The notes: generated by a model not told the origin, from the letters alone. DNA of 64,000 nucleotides from a bacterium (GCA_009918675.1 RGDM01000013.1:1-64000), one strand, 5' to 3'. Positions 35,499 through 44,750 are shown, numbered from the stretch's first letter. A program made the numbers and translations.

Positions 35499-36065
35499 AT
35501 GTTGAAAAGTCTTGCTGTATCTAGATATGCTGTTTCGGTGCTACTTTTGGGAACTGCCTCAGGGTGCAACAAAAAAATCGAAGCCTCGGGAATTGCTTCT
35601 GCAGTTTCAGCAACCGACACTGACCATTCAAAACGCATTACCTTCATTCTTGGCCCAATCGCGCGTTCAATCACCATCAACCAGGTCGACGCGTTTGTCC
35701 GCAACGGCTCAGCCAACAACGACATAGGAAACATTCTTCAATTCGGTAAGCTCGATGCCGCGACGGTACGCAAACAACTTTCTACGGAATACACGTTTGA
35801 GCTGATTCAAGCAGACAAAACCCTCAACTCTCAGCTCGGAGTCGCAATACTGAGCAAGTTGGGAGAGGCTATTCATCCGCATCTGAGCAAACGGAACGCA
35901 GTTCAGGCACTGCGCTCAGCTGTCATTGCCTCACTTGCCAACGACGACAAACTCTCTCCTCTCGAGGTTCTTGCCAATCTTCCGGTCGATATGGATGTCG
36001 AAATTGACCAGGTTTTGAAGATCAAAGACGAGCTTGGTTCAGTCTTTTCGCAGGTCAAGCGATAA
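35499..36065 (+). CDS. Free-standing DUF1400-like lipoprotein
   Basis: 188 residues with lipobox TASGC. The mature part matches the DUF1400 pattern: ITFILGPIARSITINQVDAF, LSTEYTFELIQADKTLNSQ, LGEAIHPHLSKRNAVQALRSA and DDKLSPLEVLANLP. In cyanobacteria and others this module precedes an alpha/beta hydrolase; here it stands alone with no hydrolase. GGAGG lies seven bases before the ATG. A strong terminator follows 23 bases after the stop. Function unknown. Confidence 0.75.
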   Translation: MLKSLAVSRYAVSVLLLGTASGCNKKIEASGIASAVSATDTDHSKRITFILGPIARSITINQVDAFVRNGSANNDIGNILQFGKLDAATVRKQLSTEYTFELIQADKTLNSQLGVAILSKLGEAIHPHLSKRNAVQALRSAVIASLANDDKLSPLEVLANLPVDMDVEIDQVLKIKDELGSVFSQVKR

Positions 36066-36088
36066 GCGGTGGGTTGGATTGCTGAAAC

Positions 36089-36117
36089 GAAAAAGCCGCC
36101 ATTGAGGCGGCTTTTTC
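36089..36117. terminator. Bidirectional intrinsic terminator
   Basis: A perfect 12-bp stem, GAAAAAGCCGCC and GGCGGCTTTTTC, with loop ATTGA and U-rich ends on both strands. It ends the DUF1400-like gene on the plus strand and the tRNA-Gln transcript on the minus strand. Confidence 0.9.
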
Positions 36118-36132
36118 AATTCGGAAAAAAAG

Positions 36133-36207
36133 TGGCTGGGGCACTAGGATTCGAACCTAGGAATGACGGTATCAAAAACCGTTGACTTACCGCTTGTCGA
36201 TGCCCCA
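36133..36207 (-). tRNA. tRNA-Gln (anticodon TTG)
   Basis: 75 nt including encoded CCA. The minus strand begins TGGGGCATCG and ends GTGCCCCAGCCA, giving a 7-bp acceptor stem. The anticodon loop TTTTGAT and T-loop GTTCGAATC are standard for Gln. Confidence 0.96.
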
Positions 36208-36217
36208 ACACGAACAG

Positions 36218-36247
36218 CGTATATGAAATCGACGATTCGATTGTCAA
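36218..36247 (-). promoter_or_regulatory. Promoter of tRNA-Gln
   Basis: On the minus strand a perfect TTGACA (36247-36242) and TATACG (36223-36218) are 18 bases apart, 11 bases before the mature tRNA 5' end. A housekeeping-type promoter. Confidence 0.6.
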
Positions 36248-36361
36248 GGGCACAGGGGGGCTTGCGTCCTGATTTCCACGGCCTATTCTACGCCGAGCTC
36301 CGAGACCATCTGTGAGCACGGCACAACATCGCCTGTTCATTGATTCTTCTAAGTCAGAGCC

Positions 36362-37480
36362 ATGGGAGGGCAATATAGCGTGCAAACGACCGGACACCCG
36401 CGTGTGCTGAAAAACCTCTTGCCACGCCATAAACGCAAAACCCCTCCCTCACTGCAGGATGATATTCCATTTGGCCGGACCCAAACCGACCACATGCTAA
36501 TTTGTGATTTCATTCCTCAGAAGGGCGGCTGGCAGACCCCTGAGATTGTCCCATACGCCCCTTTCGACGTGAGCCCAGATTCCGTGGTCTTCCACTACGG
36601 CCAGGAAGTCTTTGAAGGCATGAAGGCTTATCGAGACACTCAAGAATCTGGACAAATTCTTCTTTTTCGCCCCGAGCAGAACGCGAAGCGCTTTGCGAAT
36701 TCTGCGCTTCGACTTGGAATGCAGCCCGTTCCTGACGACCTTTTCCTGCGCTGCGTGCACGAATTGGTTATGACAGAACACGACTGGATTCTTCCCAATC
36801 CTGGTTCACTTTATATTCGTCCAACCTTAATTGGCATGGACACCGGCGTCTCATATCGCGCTTCGCTGTCGTATCGTTTTTTCATCATCGTGAGCCCAGC
36901 AAAGAATTATTATAAACGCGAAACCGGTGTCTCGGTTTTTATCGAACGCGAGCATGTTCGAGCGGTTCCGGGTGGATGTGGTGAAGCAAAATGCGGAGGC
37001 AATTACGCAGCTGCTTTGCCCGCCCTGCAACGTGCTCGCGCGGCAGGGGCTGAGCAAGTGCTCTGGTTAGACGGCCTCAAGCGCACCTACGTCGAAGAAG
37101 TTGGCGCAATGAACATCATGTTCGTTTACGGCAATACCATCCGAACTCCAGCTTTAACGGGAAGCATTCTTCCGGGAGTCACCCGCAGCTCAATTATCCA
37201 ACTTGCGCGAGATCTCGGATACACAGTCGAGGAAACCCGGCTTGATATTTCCGACGTCATTCGAGACATCAGAAACGGCTCACTGAGCGAGGTTTTTGGT
37301 TGCGGAACCGCTGCAGTGATCTCGCCCGTAATTGAACTGGTTGATGGATCCGAGCGCATTGAAGTCAATGGCAGTCTGATTGGCTCGGTGAGCATGGCCC
37401 TTAAAAAAGCCCTCATTGATTTGCAATTTGGCCGCGGCGCAGATCCTCATGGCTGGCGAGTTCCAGTTGTTGCTCAATAA
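36362..37480 (+). CDS. ilvE: Branched-chain amino acid aminotransferase
   Basis: 372 residues, PLP fold type IV, interconverting branched-chain amino acids and 2-oxo acids. It is the long (BCAT2-like) form: FHYGQEVFEGMKAY, SLYIRPTLIGMD, the Schiff-base Lys210 in EAKCGGNYAA, LDGLKRTYVEEVGAMN and TGSILPGVTRSS. The ATG at 36362 lacks a good ribosome site; the GTG at 36380 lies nine bases behind GGGAGGG and may be the real start. Housekeeping; no ilv neighbours. Confidence 0.95.
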   Translation: MGGQYSVQTTGHPRVLKNLLPRHKRKTPPSLQDDIPFGRTQTDHMLICDFIPQKGGWQTPEIVPYAPFDVSPDSVVFHYGQEVFEGMKAYRDTQESGQILLFRPEQNAKRFANSALRLGMQPVPDDLFLRCVHELVMTEHDWILPNPGSLYIRPTLIGMDTGVSYRASLSYRFFIIVSPAKNYYKRETGVSVFIEREHVRAVPGGCGEAKCGGNYAAALPALQRARAAGAEQVLWLDGLKRTYVEEVGAMNIMFVYGNTIRTPALTGSILPGVTRSSIIQLARDLGYTVEETRLDISDVIRDIRNGSLSEVFGCGTAAVISPVIELVDGSERIEVNGSLIGSVSMALKKALIDLQFGRGADPHGWRVPVVAQ

Positions 37481-37607
37481 TTAAGCAACAATTAGGTCAA
37501 GCGAACTGCCGTCAAATGTCCGCCAGCGTCTCGCAGGACAGGCCTGAGGCGCAGTGTTAATTGACGCCTTCGGCGCACCCGTGCGCGGAAACGAAGGAGT
37601 GCTTCCC

Positions 37608-38150
37608 ATGAGACTCGCCGACCTCTCGATGGTTCCATGGACCAATGAGCTTGGCTCTGACCTGCTCACCAACACAGAACTCAAAACTGCTTATGACGCC
37701 TTGGGCCGACCGACTCATTTGGTCGCATATCTATCAAATGCATCATTTCAGAGCATGTATGGCGCACATGCCTGGTCAAGCGTCTTCATTTCAGGACTTT
37801 GGTTGCTCTTTAGTCGCACAAGCTCAGGCTATCTTGTGACTTGCCGAACCACCGGCACCCGCTATGAATGCGTGTTTGCCTCGGGTCAACTCGACATCCC
37901 GGAAGTGAGTTTTTTTCGTCGTGGGCGTCGGATCGCAACCAGCAAGGTCAGAAACCTGAGCCTCGATGAACTTGAGTGGGACGATAGAGGCATTCACTGG
38001 TTAGCGCGTCGCCTTGTCAGGTTCATTGAGAACGAAATGGGGCCTGGTGTCCGCGAATGGGTGCAAAGCAACAACCACGTCAGCGTGCACATTCTCCCGG
38101 AGCGAGCCCTGCCAAAAGATTTTCGCGCAGCAGCAGTGACTCTCCAATAA
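37608..38150 (+). CDS. Conserved-looking hypothetical protein
   Basis: 180 residues with no signal peptide. The sequence is a mixed alpha/beta protein with a hydrophobic strand pair (WSSVFISGLWLLFS) and a basic middle (FFRRGRRIATSKVR). ATG 37608 is eight bases after AAGGAG, which rules out the longer reading from 37554. It lies between ilvE and the RNase PH gene. No family recognised. Confidence 0.65.
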   Translation: MRLADLSMVPWTNELGSDLLTNTELKTAYDALGRPTHLVAYLSNASFQSMYGAHAWSSVFISGLWLLFSRTSSGYLVTCRTTGTRYECVFASGQLDIPEVSFFRRGRRIATSKVRNLSLDELEWDDRGIHWLARRLVRFIENEMGPGVREWVQSNNHVSVHILPERALPKDFRAAAVTLQ

Positions 38151-38266
38151 ATTTGCAGCGAACTTCGCTCTGTTAACCTCGGCCGCAGTTGCGACAGCTT
38201 GTCAGCGCCTTTCGACCACGCTAAGAGAGCTTGGTTCAAAGCTTTTTTCAGCAAAAGAGGTCTTAC

Positions 38267-38983
38267 ATGCTGTCGCGCTCGCATGGCCGCACAACGGCGC
38301 AAACTCGTCCCATCAAAATCACCCCGAACTTCACGAGCGTTCCTCTGGGTTCAGTTCTCGTTGAATACGGCGAAACTCGAGTGATGTGCACGGCCTCTGT
38401 CGACGAATCGGTGCCCAATTGGATGCGCGGCACCCGCGGACAAGGATGGTTGACCGCCGAATACTCGCTGCTTCCAGGCTCAACAGCAGAACGCTCCCGC
38501 CGCGAACGGCAAAACGTGTCTGGCCGCACCCAGGAAATTCAGCGGCTCATTGGCCGCAGCCTGCGCGCGGTCGTCGATTTGAAACTCATTGGTGAACGCA
38601 CCATCACAATCGACTGCGATGTTCTTCAGGCCGACGGCGGAACACGCACGGCGGCAATCACGGGCGCCTACGTTGCCCTCAAAATTGCCGTCGAAAAACT
38701 CATCAAAATGAACAAAATCAGAACCAATCCGATCCGCGAAGCAGTCGCCGCTGTCTCGGTTGGAATTGTTGAGGGAACACTGCTGGTGGACCTCGATTAC
38801 ATCGAAGATCAAAAAGCTGATGTTGACATGAATGTTGTTCAAACCAGCTCCGGATTACTGCTTGAAGTGCAAGGAACAGCAGAAAAACAGGCTTTTTCCA
38901 GGGTTCAGCTGAACGGTCTTCTTGATATGGCACAGGCAGCGCTGGTGGACATCTTCGAAGAACAAAATGTAGCCTCTGTGTGA
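38267..38983 (+). CDS. rph: Ribonuclease PH
   Basis: 238 residues, the normal length. Phosphorolytic 3'-5' exoribonuclease for tRNA trimming. Family motifs seen: [57 protein letters not shown] and [24 protein letters not shown] precedes ATG 38267 by six bases; the longer reading begins upstream of this site. Confidence 0.97.
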   Translation: MLSRSHGRTTAQTRPIKITPNFTSVPLGSVLVEYGETRVMCTASVDESVPNWMRGTRGQGWLTAEYSLLPGSTAERSRRERQNVSGRTQEIQRLIGRSLRAVVDLKLIGERTITIDCDVLQADGGTRTAAITGAYVALKIAVEKLIKMNKIRTNPIREAVAAVSVGIVEGTLLVDLDYIEDQKADVDMNVVQTSSGLLLEVQGTAEKQAFSRVQLNGLLDMAQAALVDIFEEQNVASV

Positions 38984-39011
38984 CCTCAAAGACCACACGG
39001 AGTTTCGCTTC

Positions 39012-40367
39012 ATGGAATTTTCTCCTGCCGATTTTATCGTCGACTCGCTGACAACCCGGTACGGCGCTGCAACGCGCGTGTCGCCATTGGCAGGTTCTTT
39101 TTCAGCGCACCAATTTCTGGATGACAATCTCGACCGCATTCTCGTGGATATCAGTCTGCGCAATTGGACTGCCGCAAGTTTATCGGGAATGGCCACACCC
39201 AGTTCACTCGAGCTCGCAGGCCCCCGTGAGAAGGTCTTCTGGGATCCTGCAAATACTCGGGTTGCGATAGTCACATGCGGCGGTCTTGCACCAGGGCTGA
39301 ACAACGTCGTGCAAAACATGGTGACAATGCTTCACGACCGCTATCAGGTCCGAAATATTTTTGGTGTGCCTTACGGCTACTACGGATTTGCACACGATGC
39401 AGAATCGAAACGATTCAAATTTCCTTGGCGGCGACTCGACACGCGCTCCGTTCAGAACATTGATTTCGAGGCAGGTTCATTTCTTGGAAGTGCACGCGGG
39501 CATTCAAATCCCTCTGCAATTGTAGACGCACTCGTCCTACGCGATGTGAACATTCTGTTCACAATTGGTGGCGATGGAACACTTGCCGGAGCAAATGCAA
39601 TTGCACAAGAAATTTCCAAACGAAATTTGCCAATCGCAGTTATTGGCATACCCAAAACAATCGACAACGACATTTTATGGGTCTCTAAGAGTTTCGGATT
39701 CGAAACCGCGGTTGGAAAAGCGGTTGAAGCTTTGCGCTGTGCGCAAGCCGAAGCTCGAGGTGCAGTGAACGGAATTGGCCTCGTCAAAATTATGGGACGA
39801 CAGTCGGGAGCGCTTACGGCCAACGCCGCTGCAGCAGTGAATGACATCGATTTCGTGCTGATTCCTGAAATCGAACTCCGCTTGGAAGGAGAACACGGAT
39901 TCCTCGCTGTCCTGGCGCGCCGGGTTCTAGAAAAAGGCAATGCAACGATCGCCGTTGCCGAGGGTGCAGGACAAAATTTATTTCCCGATGCAGGCAAAGA
40001 AACGGATGCCAGCGGCAACGTAAAGCTCAAAGATATTGGTCGTCATCTGAAGGAAGTGATTCTTGCGGAATTCAAGCGCCTCAATATCGAAACCACACTT
40101 AAATACATTGACCCAAGCTACATGCTGCGAGCTCAGACAACCTCTGCAGAAGACTCGGTCTTCTGCGCAACATTGGGCCAAAACGCTGTGCATGCCGCAA
40201 TGGCTGGGAAAAATGGAATGATGGTGGGTTACTCGCACGAGCAATTTACAAATATCCCTCTCAAACTGGTGACACGTGGGCGAAAGGAATTCGACATCAA
40301 CAGCCCACTTTGGCTCAGTGTTTTGGGCACAACAGGCCAGCCTGCTCAATTCAAAAGCGGTGTTTGA
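39012..40367 (+). CDS. 6-phosphofructokinase (ATP type of the PPi-like clade)
   Basis: 451 residues phosphorylating fructose 6-phosphate. An N-terminal extension of about 80 residues precedes the Rossmann core. GGDGT (Gly189 at the donor-selecting site) indicates ATP rather than pyrophosphate, while IPKTIDND (Lys215) is the residue usually seen in PPi enzymes. This combination is known from trypanosomatid and related ATP-PFKs of the long clade. IKIMGRQSG-like VKIMGRQSG and ALNA-type substrate loops are intact. Donor use needs assay. It follows rph by 28 bases. Confidence 0.92.
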   Translation: MEFSPADFIVDSLTTRYGAATRVSPLAGSFSAHQFLDDNLDRILVDISLRNWTAASLSGMATPSSLELAGPREKVFWDPANTRVAIVTCGGLAPGLNNVVQNMVTMLHDRYQVRNIFGVPYGYYGFAHDAESKRFKFPWRRLDTRSVQNIDFEAGSFLGSARGHSNPSAIVDALVLRDVNILFTIGGDGTLAGANAIAQEISKRNLPIAVIGIPKTIDNDILWVSKSFGFETAVGKAVEALRCAQAEARGAVNGIGLVKIMGRQSGALTANAAAAVNDIDFVLIPEIELRLEGEHGFLAVLARRVLEKGNATIAVAEGAGQNLFPDAGKETDASGNVKLKDIGRHLKEVILAEFKRLNIETTLKYIDPSYMLRAQTTSAEDSVFCATLGQNAVHAAMAGKNGMMVGYSHEQFTNIPLKLVTRGRKEFDINSPLWLSVLGTTGQPAQFKSGV

Positions 40368-40459
40368 AGCTTGGACACCCTGCCCTATCTACAGGTCGTG
40401 CAGAGCTTTATTTATACAAACAAATTCAGACACTTAAATCTCTGAATTTCAACTGCAAT

Positions 40460-40476
40460 TTGGCAAGAAACTTGCT
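40460..40476 (+). promoter_or_regulatory. Sigma-54 promoter candidate before the RlpA-like lipoprotein
   Basis: TTGGCAAGAAACTTGCT differs from YTGGCACGRNNNTTGCW at one position, with GG (40462-40463) and GC (40474-40475) ten bases apart. It is 47 bases before ATG 40524. Confidence 0.65.
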
Positions 40477-40523
40477 GCCTCTGGCATGTGGCTCTGATGC
40501 AATGTGCAACGAGGTCAACGCCC

Positions 40524-41156
40524 ATGAATCAGCCTGTCTATTTTCGTCGCTTTCGCAAACTCAACCATCGCTACTGGATGAGTGGACTTCTTGTTGGCAC
40601 CTTTATCGGCTTCACTCCGGCCTGCAAATTCACCGGCCCAGAGGGAGTCGCGGGCGGGCCGCAAAGCCTTTACGCAAATGATGTTCTTTCCAGCCACAAT
40701 GGTGGCATCGAAAAATCAGGCTTCAAAATCCCAGAGAGCTTGAGTGTTCCCGGCGAATATCGAAATTTAAAATGGATGTTCACACGCGCTCAAGCTTATT
40801 CTTTACCGCCAATCAACAACAACCAAATCAATTTAACTTCGCTGACTCTTGAAGACCTCAATCGCACACAAGATCCGTATTACTGCGCAATGCGCTGGGA
40901 CTACGGAACACGCCCCGAACAGGGAATGAAGTTTTTCGCCGGCCGCAAATTAATTGTGATTGCCCACGGTCAAGTCACCCGCGCAGTTGTTGTCAGGGTT
41001 GTTGATTGGGGGCCAGCGGTGACCAGCGATGGTGGAATTGCATTGTCGCAATCAACTCTCGCAGCGTTGGGAATTGCACCCGGGAACACTGTCGGAGTTG
41101 CCTTTGAAAACAGTGATTCAGAACGCACCGGCCCAGTTGTTCTTGGCGTGCAATAG
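40524..41156 (+). CDS. RlpA-like (double-psi barrel) lipoprotein
   Basis: 210 residues with a signal peptide ending in TPAC (lipidated Cys). The C-terminal part, VVVRVVDWGPAV...IALSQSTLAALGIAPG, follows the RlpA/expansin-like double-psi barrel pattern (VRVNDRGP...IDLS...A..LG). RlpA proteins bind or cleave denuded glycan strands. The catalytic His/Asp pair cannot be assigned safely, apart from Asp in VVDWGP. ATG 40524 is nine bases after GAGG. Convergent with the sulfatase gene, three bases apart. Confidence 0.7.
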   Translation: MNQPVYFRRFRKLNHRYWMSGLLVGTFIGFTPACKFTGPEGVAGGPQSLYANDVLSSHNGGIEKSGFKIPESLSVPGEYRNLKWMFTRAQAYSLPPINNNQINLTSLTLEDLNRTQDPYYCAMRWDYGTRPEQGMKFFAGRKLIVIAHGQVTRAVVVRVVDWGPAVTSDGGIALSQSTLAALGIAPGNTVGVAFENSDSERTGPVVLGVQ

Positions 41157-41159
41157 CCC

Positions 41160-43085
41160 TCAAGGCTCAAAAAGGCTGTTACGCGCCATCCGATTGTTGA
41201 AAAACTGCAAATAAGCCTCAGCGCGATTTACAATGCCATCCAATTCAAAATCTTTTGCAGGCCTTCGGGCACCCGGAGTAAGAGTGTCTTCCTGCAGGTC
41301 GACAAGCTCGAGCCGCGCACTTCCATCTCCTGGAAGGCGAACCACCGTGCGTCCCTCTTGATACCAAAACCAGTCGCTTCCGCGATTCGCTGCTCGGGCA
41401 TAACGCTCCGGAGCAAATCCACTCTGTCCGAAAGGTAAAAGTGGCTTCTCAAGTTGCCGTGCATCAATTCCCAAGAGATCAAGTAACGTTGGAAAAATAT
41501 CGGTGTGCTGCAAGATCCTATGATTCACCTTTGGTTTGAGTAGGCCGGAAGGATCATAGAACATGATAGGAACCCGATAGATACTTTGTTCCTTCATAAA
41601 TATTTCAGATTCAAGCTCAGAAGTGTGATCGCCAGTGACAACGAAAATCGTTTTATTAAACCACGGCTGAGTTGCAGCTGACTCAAAAAATCTTCGAATC
41701 GCATAATCTGTGTAAGCCAAGCTCTTGTGGAAAGGTTGTTTGCCACTGGGCAATGAATCTCTCAAATGCCTGGGAATGTGAAAAGGATTGTGGCTGGATA
41801 AAGTGAAAATTCCTGTCGCAAACGGCTGTTTGAATTGATTCATATGATCAACGGCAAATTGCAGGAAGGGTTCATCGTAAATCCCCCAACTTCCATCAAA
41901 ATCGCGCGCGTCGTTGGGATACTCCTGTCGCCCGAAAAACTGCGGAAAACCGAACATCTTTGCCATTGAATCGATGTACATGGAACCATTCTTGGCGCCA
42001 TGAAAAAACGCGTTCTGGTATCCGCGCTTGGCCAGCACGTGACCAAGCCCTTGGGTCGTTACCGAACTGTATTGAGACGTAATGAACGGATCGCCCACCA
42101 TCGACGGCATGCTCGCCAAGATCGAAGGAAACGCTTCAATAGACTGACGGCCATTTGCGTAGGCGTTATCAAAAAAAAGACTCTTCTTGGAAAGCTCATG
42201 TAAGAATGGAGCATAGACTGTGTTTATGCCGCGATAGCCCAGATATTCCATGCTCAGGCTTTCGACCACCAAAATAACAACGTTATAACCATCCAACTGA
42301 ACAGGTGCGAATCGCTCGCGAGGCAGCTCAAGAATCTCTCGAACCCGAGCCTCTTTCTCGAAAAAACGTATCGTTTTTAGCTCACGATTATCTGCACTGT
42401 GAGTGAGTTGAAAGCTTGTACTGAGCGCAAGAGCGGCCAACTGCGAATGGCCAAGAAGCATCGCATGTGCTGGTGCAATTGGCTTTGTTTGCAGTCCTCC
42501 TCGCAATCCCAAGACACCTAGACACAGCCCAGCAATCAACGTGAGGGTGAGTTTTATTTTGCCCACATAAACTTGTTCAGCATCGCCAAACATTCGTGTT
42601 TGTCGCCACAGATAAAAAAGTGCGCCAACAAGCAAACACGACAGCACGGGTACGTGCCAAAAATTAATGAGCAGCTGCACACTCTGTTGAAACGCATCGC
42701 CAGAAATTTTAAGAATGGCGAGAGTTGTTCGCCGGCCAGAATACTTAAAATATTGGCTATCGGAAACTTCTAAGAACAAAAAAACTGCGTGTAAAGCAAG
42801 AACAAATGCAGAAAAACCAGTCGCCAACCAGCGCGCGGTAAACGACTGACTCTTCCAAGACCAAAGCTTTAAAAGAAACAAGGGAAGCAGTGTTAAGCTT
42901 ACTATCCATGCATCGAAACGAAATCCAAGCGCGAAGGCGCGCAGTAAATCCGTTGAGGAATAGATCTTCAAAACTGAATAATTGAATGCAAAAAACAAAA
43001 TTCTCACAGCCGTGTAAACAAGCATCAGCCCCAAGCCTCGCAGGATCAACCCATGAGGAAAGACACGCCGTGATGCAAAAGTCAT
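41160..43085 (-). CDS. LtaS-like sulfatase-fold membrane phosphoglycerol transferase
   Basis: About 641 residues. Five N-terminal helices (about 15-220) precede an extracytoplasmic sulfatase-fold domain. Signatures: NVVILVVESLSMEYLGY, the nucleophile region NGRQSIEAFPSILASMP (Ser/Thr nucleophile expected here), TLSSHNPFHIP and VVTGDHTSELE with metal ligands. The family includes lipoteichoic acid synthase and OpgB/MdoB-type enzymes that add phosphoglycerol or similar groups to envelope glycans. In a Gram-negative the OPG-type role is more likely. ATG 43085 has GAGG nine bases upstream; longer readings run into the divergent gene's promoter. Confidence 0.88.
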   Translation of the reverse strand: MTFASRRVFPHGLILRGLGLMLVYTAVRILFFAFNYSVLKIYSSTDLLRAFALGFRFDAWIVSLTLLPLFLLKLWSWKSQSFTARWLATGFSAFVLALHAVFLFLEVSDSQYFKYSGRRTTLAILKISGDAFQQSVQLLINFWHVPVLSCLLVGALFYLWRQTRMFGDAEQVYVGKIKLTLTLIAGLCLGVLGLRGGLQTKPIAPAHAMLLGHSQLAALALSTSFQLTHSADNRELKTIRFFEKEARVREILELPRERFAPVQLDGYNVVILVVESLSMEYLGYRGINTVYAPFLHELSKKSLFFDNAYANGRQSIEAFPSILASMPSMVGDPFITSQYSSVTTQGLGHVLAKRGYQNAFFHGAKNGSMYIDSMAKMFGFPQFFGRQEYPNDARDFDGSWGIYDEPFLQFAVDHMNQFKQPFATGIFTLSSHNPFHIPRHLRDSLPSGKQPFHKSLAYTDYAIRRFFESAATQPWFNKTIFVVTGDHTSELESEIFMKEQSIYRVPIMFYDPSGLLKPKVNHRILQHTDIFPTLLDLLGIDARQLEKPLLPFGQSGFAPERYARAANRGSDWFWYQEGRTVVRLPGDGSARLELVDLQEDTLTPGARRPAKDFELDGIVNRAEAYLQFFNNRMARNSLFEP

Positions 43086-43191
43086 GAGACGAAACCTCAC
43101 CCAAAAACAAGCAAGTCTGCCTGGAAGACAACCAACCGGTCGAGTACTATCATGGGATTCGAGCTGTCTCAAAAGTCACAAGGAGATTTCC

Positions 43192-43548
43192 GTGCGCAGC
43201 TATTCTCTGATGCAACGATTCAGCATGATTTTGATGCCTTTGCTCAGCTTATCTTGCGCGTGCAATGGCACGAGTCCATCAAGCGCGCCGTCAGTCGAAA
43301 AGGCTGCCTCAAGCGCGTCTGCCGACTCAGCGCAGACACAGGGTTTTACTGGCGAAGGTTGCGCACGCACGGGGTGCAGCGGACAAATCTGTGGAAAAGC
43401 GGGTGAATCGGTCATGAGCACGTGTGTTTGGCGTGAAGAGTACGCCTGTTACCGCACAGCACGCTGCGAAATGCAAAGCAATGGCTCATGTGGATGGACG
43501 CCCAACGAAAGTCTAAACTCATGTTTAAAAACCGCCCGGGCCCGCTAA
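43192..43548 (+). CDS. Eight-cysteine-cluster lipoprotein
   Basis: About 118 residues from GTG 43192, which has AAGGAG six bases upstream. Signal peptide ending LLSLSCACNG with a non-standard lipobox. After a Ser/Ala linker the C-terminal 60 residues hold exactly eight cysteines (GEGC, TGC, QIC, STC, YAC, ARC, GSC, NSC) with CVWREEYACYRTARCE and CGWT. This is the pattern of proteins called eight-cysteine-cluster in myxobacteria-like genomes. Function unknown; four disulfides or a metal site are possible. Confidence 0.75.
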   Translation: MRSYSLMQRFSMILMPLLSLSCACNGTSPSSAPSVEKAASSASADSAQTQGFTGEGCARTGCSGQICGKAGESVMSTCVWREEYACYRTARCEMQSNGSCGWTPNESLNSCLKTARAR

Positions 43549-43559
43549 TTCTCAGCTTA

Positions 43560-44510
43560 TTAAGGACGTGAAAGTTCGCTCATCTGCGTGTTGATCCAGT
43601 TACTGTAGGCAGGTAAAGCAGTTGCGATTGTGACGGCCGCCTGACACCCGCCATTCTGTTCATCGGGTCCGCGCACAATTAACCCTACAAGCCGAACACC
43701 ACCAGGACGCTTTACAAACACGGGCCCGCCAGAATCACCCTGGCAACCGCCTCCCGGACGATCAACTTTTCCGCCTCGCACTAAGTCTCCTGTTCCAACA
43801 TACCACTCACTCTTGTTGCGCAATGATTCTCGCAAGGGAATGGTCACTGAACGAAGGCGAGGAATTGAGATTTGTTCGTCTGTCACATCGCGACCATAGC
43901 CTGCAAGCGTGGCTGCTTCGTTTCCGGACAATGGACTCTCCTTGGCCCCAAGCAGCACGGCTGGCTGTTTCTCAGCAGGAGCGTTCTCTGCAAGCTTCAC
44001 AATCGCAATGTCATTGATTGCCTTTTCTGGGTTCCAAACATCATCGACCTGATTCGTCCAGTCATCAGAAAAACCTTCGTGGACAATAATCTTTTGACTC
44101 TTGGTTCCGCTAGGTAGATCAGCGCGAGTGTCTGTTTTAAAGAATGCCTCTGCGTTCAACTCTGAGAGCTGTGCGCGTCTGAGTTGACCCGTTTCAGGGT
44201 CCGCATAACCCATCGTTCTTGGAAAGCAGTGAGCCGCAGACACAAGCACGCTTTGAGTCAAAAGGGCTGCCGAGCAGCGCCAGGCCAACTTTAAACCTTT
44301 GAGCGAGGGCGGGAGATCATCTCCGGTTAATTTTCCCTTCACAAGAAGACGAACCGTATGCTTATACTCAAAACTGCTCAGGTCGGTGACTAAATCACCT
44401 CCAACTATTTCATGTTCGGACATTGAAGAGCCAGCGGACGCCATCCAAGGCCACGACACGCTGATTGCTGCGAGCGCTTGAATGACAATCGAAAATTGAG
44501 CCTTTGCCAT
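43560..44510 (-). CDS. Secreted trypsin-like serine protease (S1A)
   Basis: 316 residues. Signal peptide ending SWPWMASA, a short propeptide and the activation site HE-IVGG (Ile35). The triad is complete: His94 in SAAHC, Asp167 in NDIAIVKL and Ser260 in GDSGGP. The specificity-pocket residue six before Ser260 (Gly254) is not Asp, so tryptic cleavage after Lys/Arg is not assured. Upstream of ATG 44510 lies GGAGG at eight bases. Likely exported hydrolytic enzyme. Confidence 0.93.
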   Translation of the reverse strand: MAKAQFSIVIQALAAISVSWPWMASAGSSMSEHEIVGGDLVTDLSSFEYKHTVRLLVKGKLTGDDLPPSLKGLKLAWRCSAALLTQSVLVSAAHCFPRTMGYADPETGQLRRAQLSELNAEAFFKTDTRADLPSGTKSQKIIVHEGFSDDWTNQVDDVWNPEKAINDIAIVKLAENAPAEKQPAVLLGAKESPLSGNEAATLAGYGRDVTDEQISIPRLRSVTIPLRESLRNKSEWYVGTGDLVRGGKVDRPGGGCQGDSGGPVFVKRPGGVRLVGLIVRGPDEQNGGCQAAVTIATALPAYSNWINTQMSELSRP

Positions 44511-44750
44511 GAAAAATGCCTCCGGGGCACTGAATGGCCCCAAAGTGAATCATAATTCGAAGATGGGAGAGCCCCGAGGATAGCTTTGGTCAATTGGCCG
44601 ACACTCTGACGCCGCACAGGGCAAAAAATGCCACTCAAACGACTGCCACTCACGAAAAAACGAAAAACGAGTGTCTTCAGCACGTTCAAATGCAGAGACT
44701 TTGAACTGCGAACATCCATTTGAAAAAAGGAGGGCCATTTAAGAAAAGAA
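44511..44750. other. Intergenic region between protease and tRNA-Leu
   Basis: 240 bases without a convincing gene. On the minus strand a TGGCA followed by TTTTTTGC looks sigma-54-like but has GG and GC only eight bases apart. A 62-codon minus-strand frame from 44738 lacks a ribosome site. T-runs beside the tRNA 3' end may end its transcript. Confidence 0.5.

Noticed and set aside
36242-36265. GGGCAC...CTTGC before ilvE as a sigma-54 site
   Set aside because: GG and GC are 13 bases apart, not 10.
44553-44738. 62-codon frame on the minus strand between protease and tRNA-Leu
   Set aside because: No ribosome site, no recognisable product, composition like intergenic DNA.
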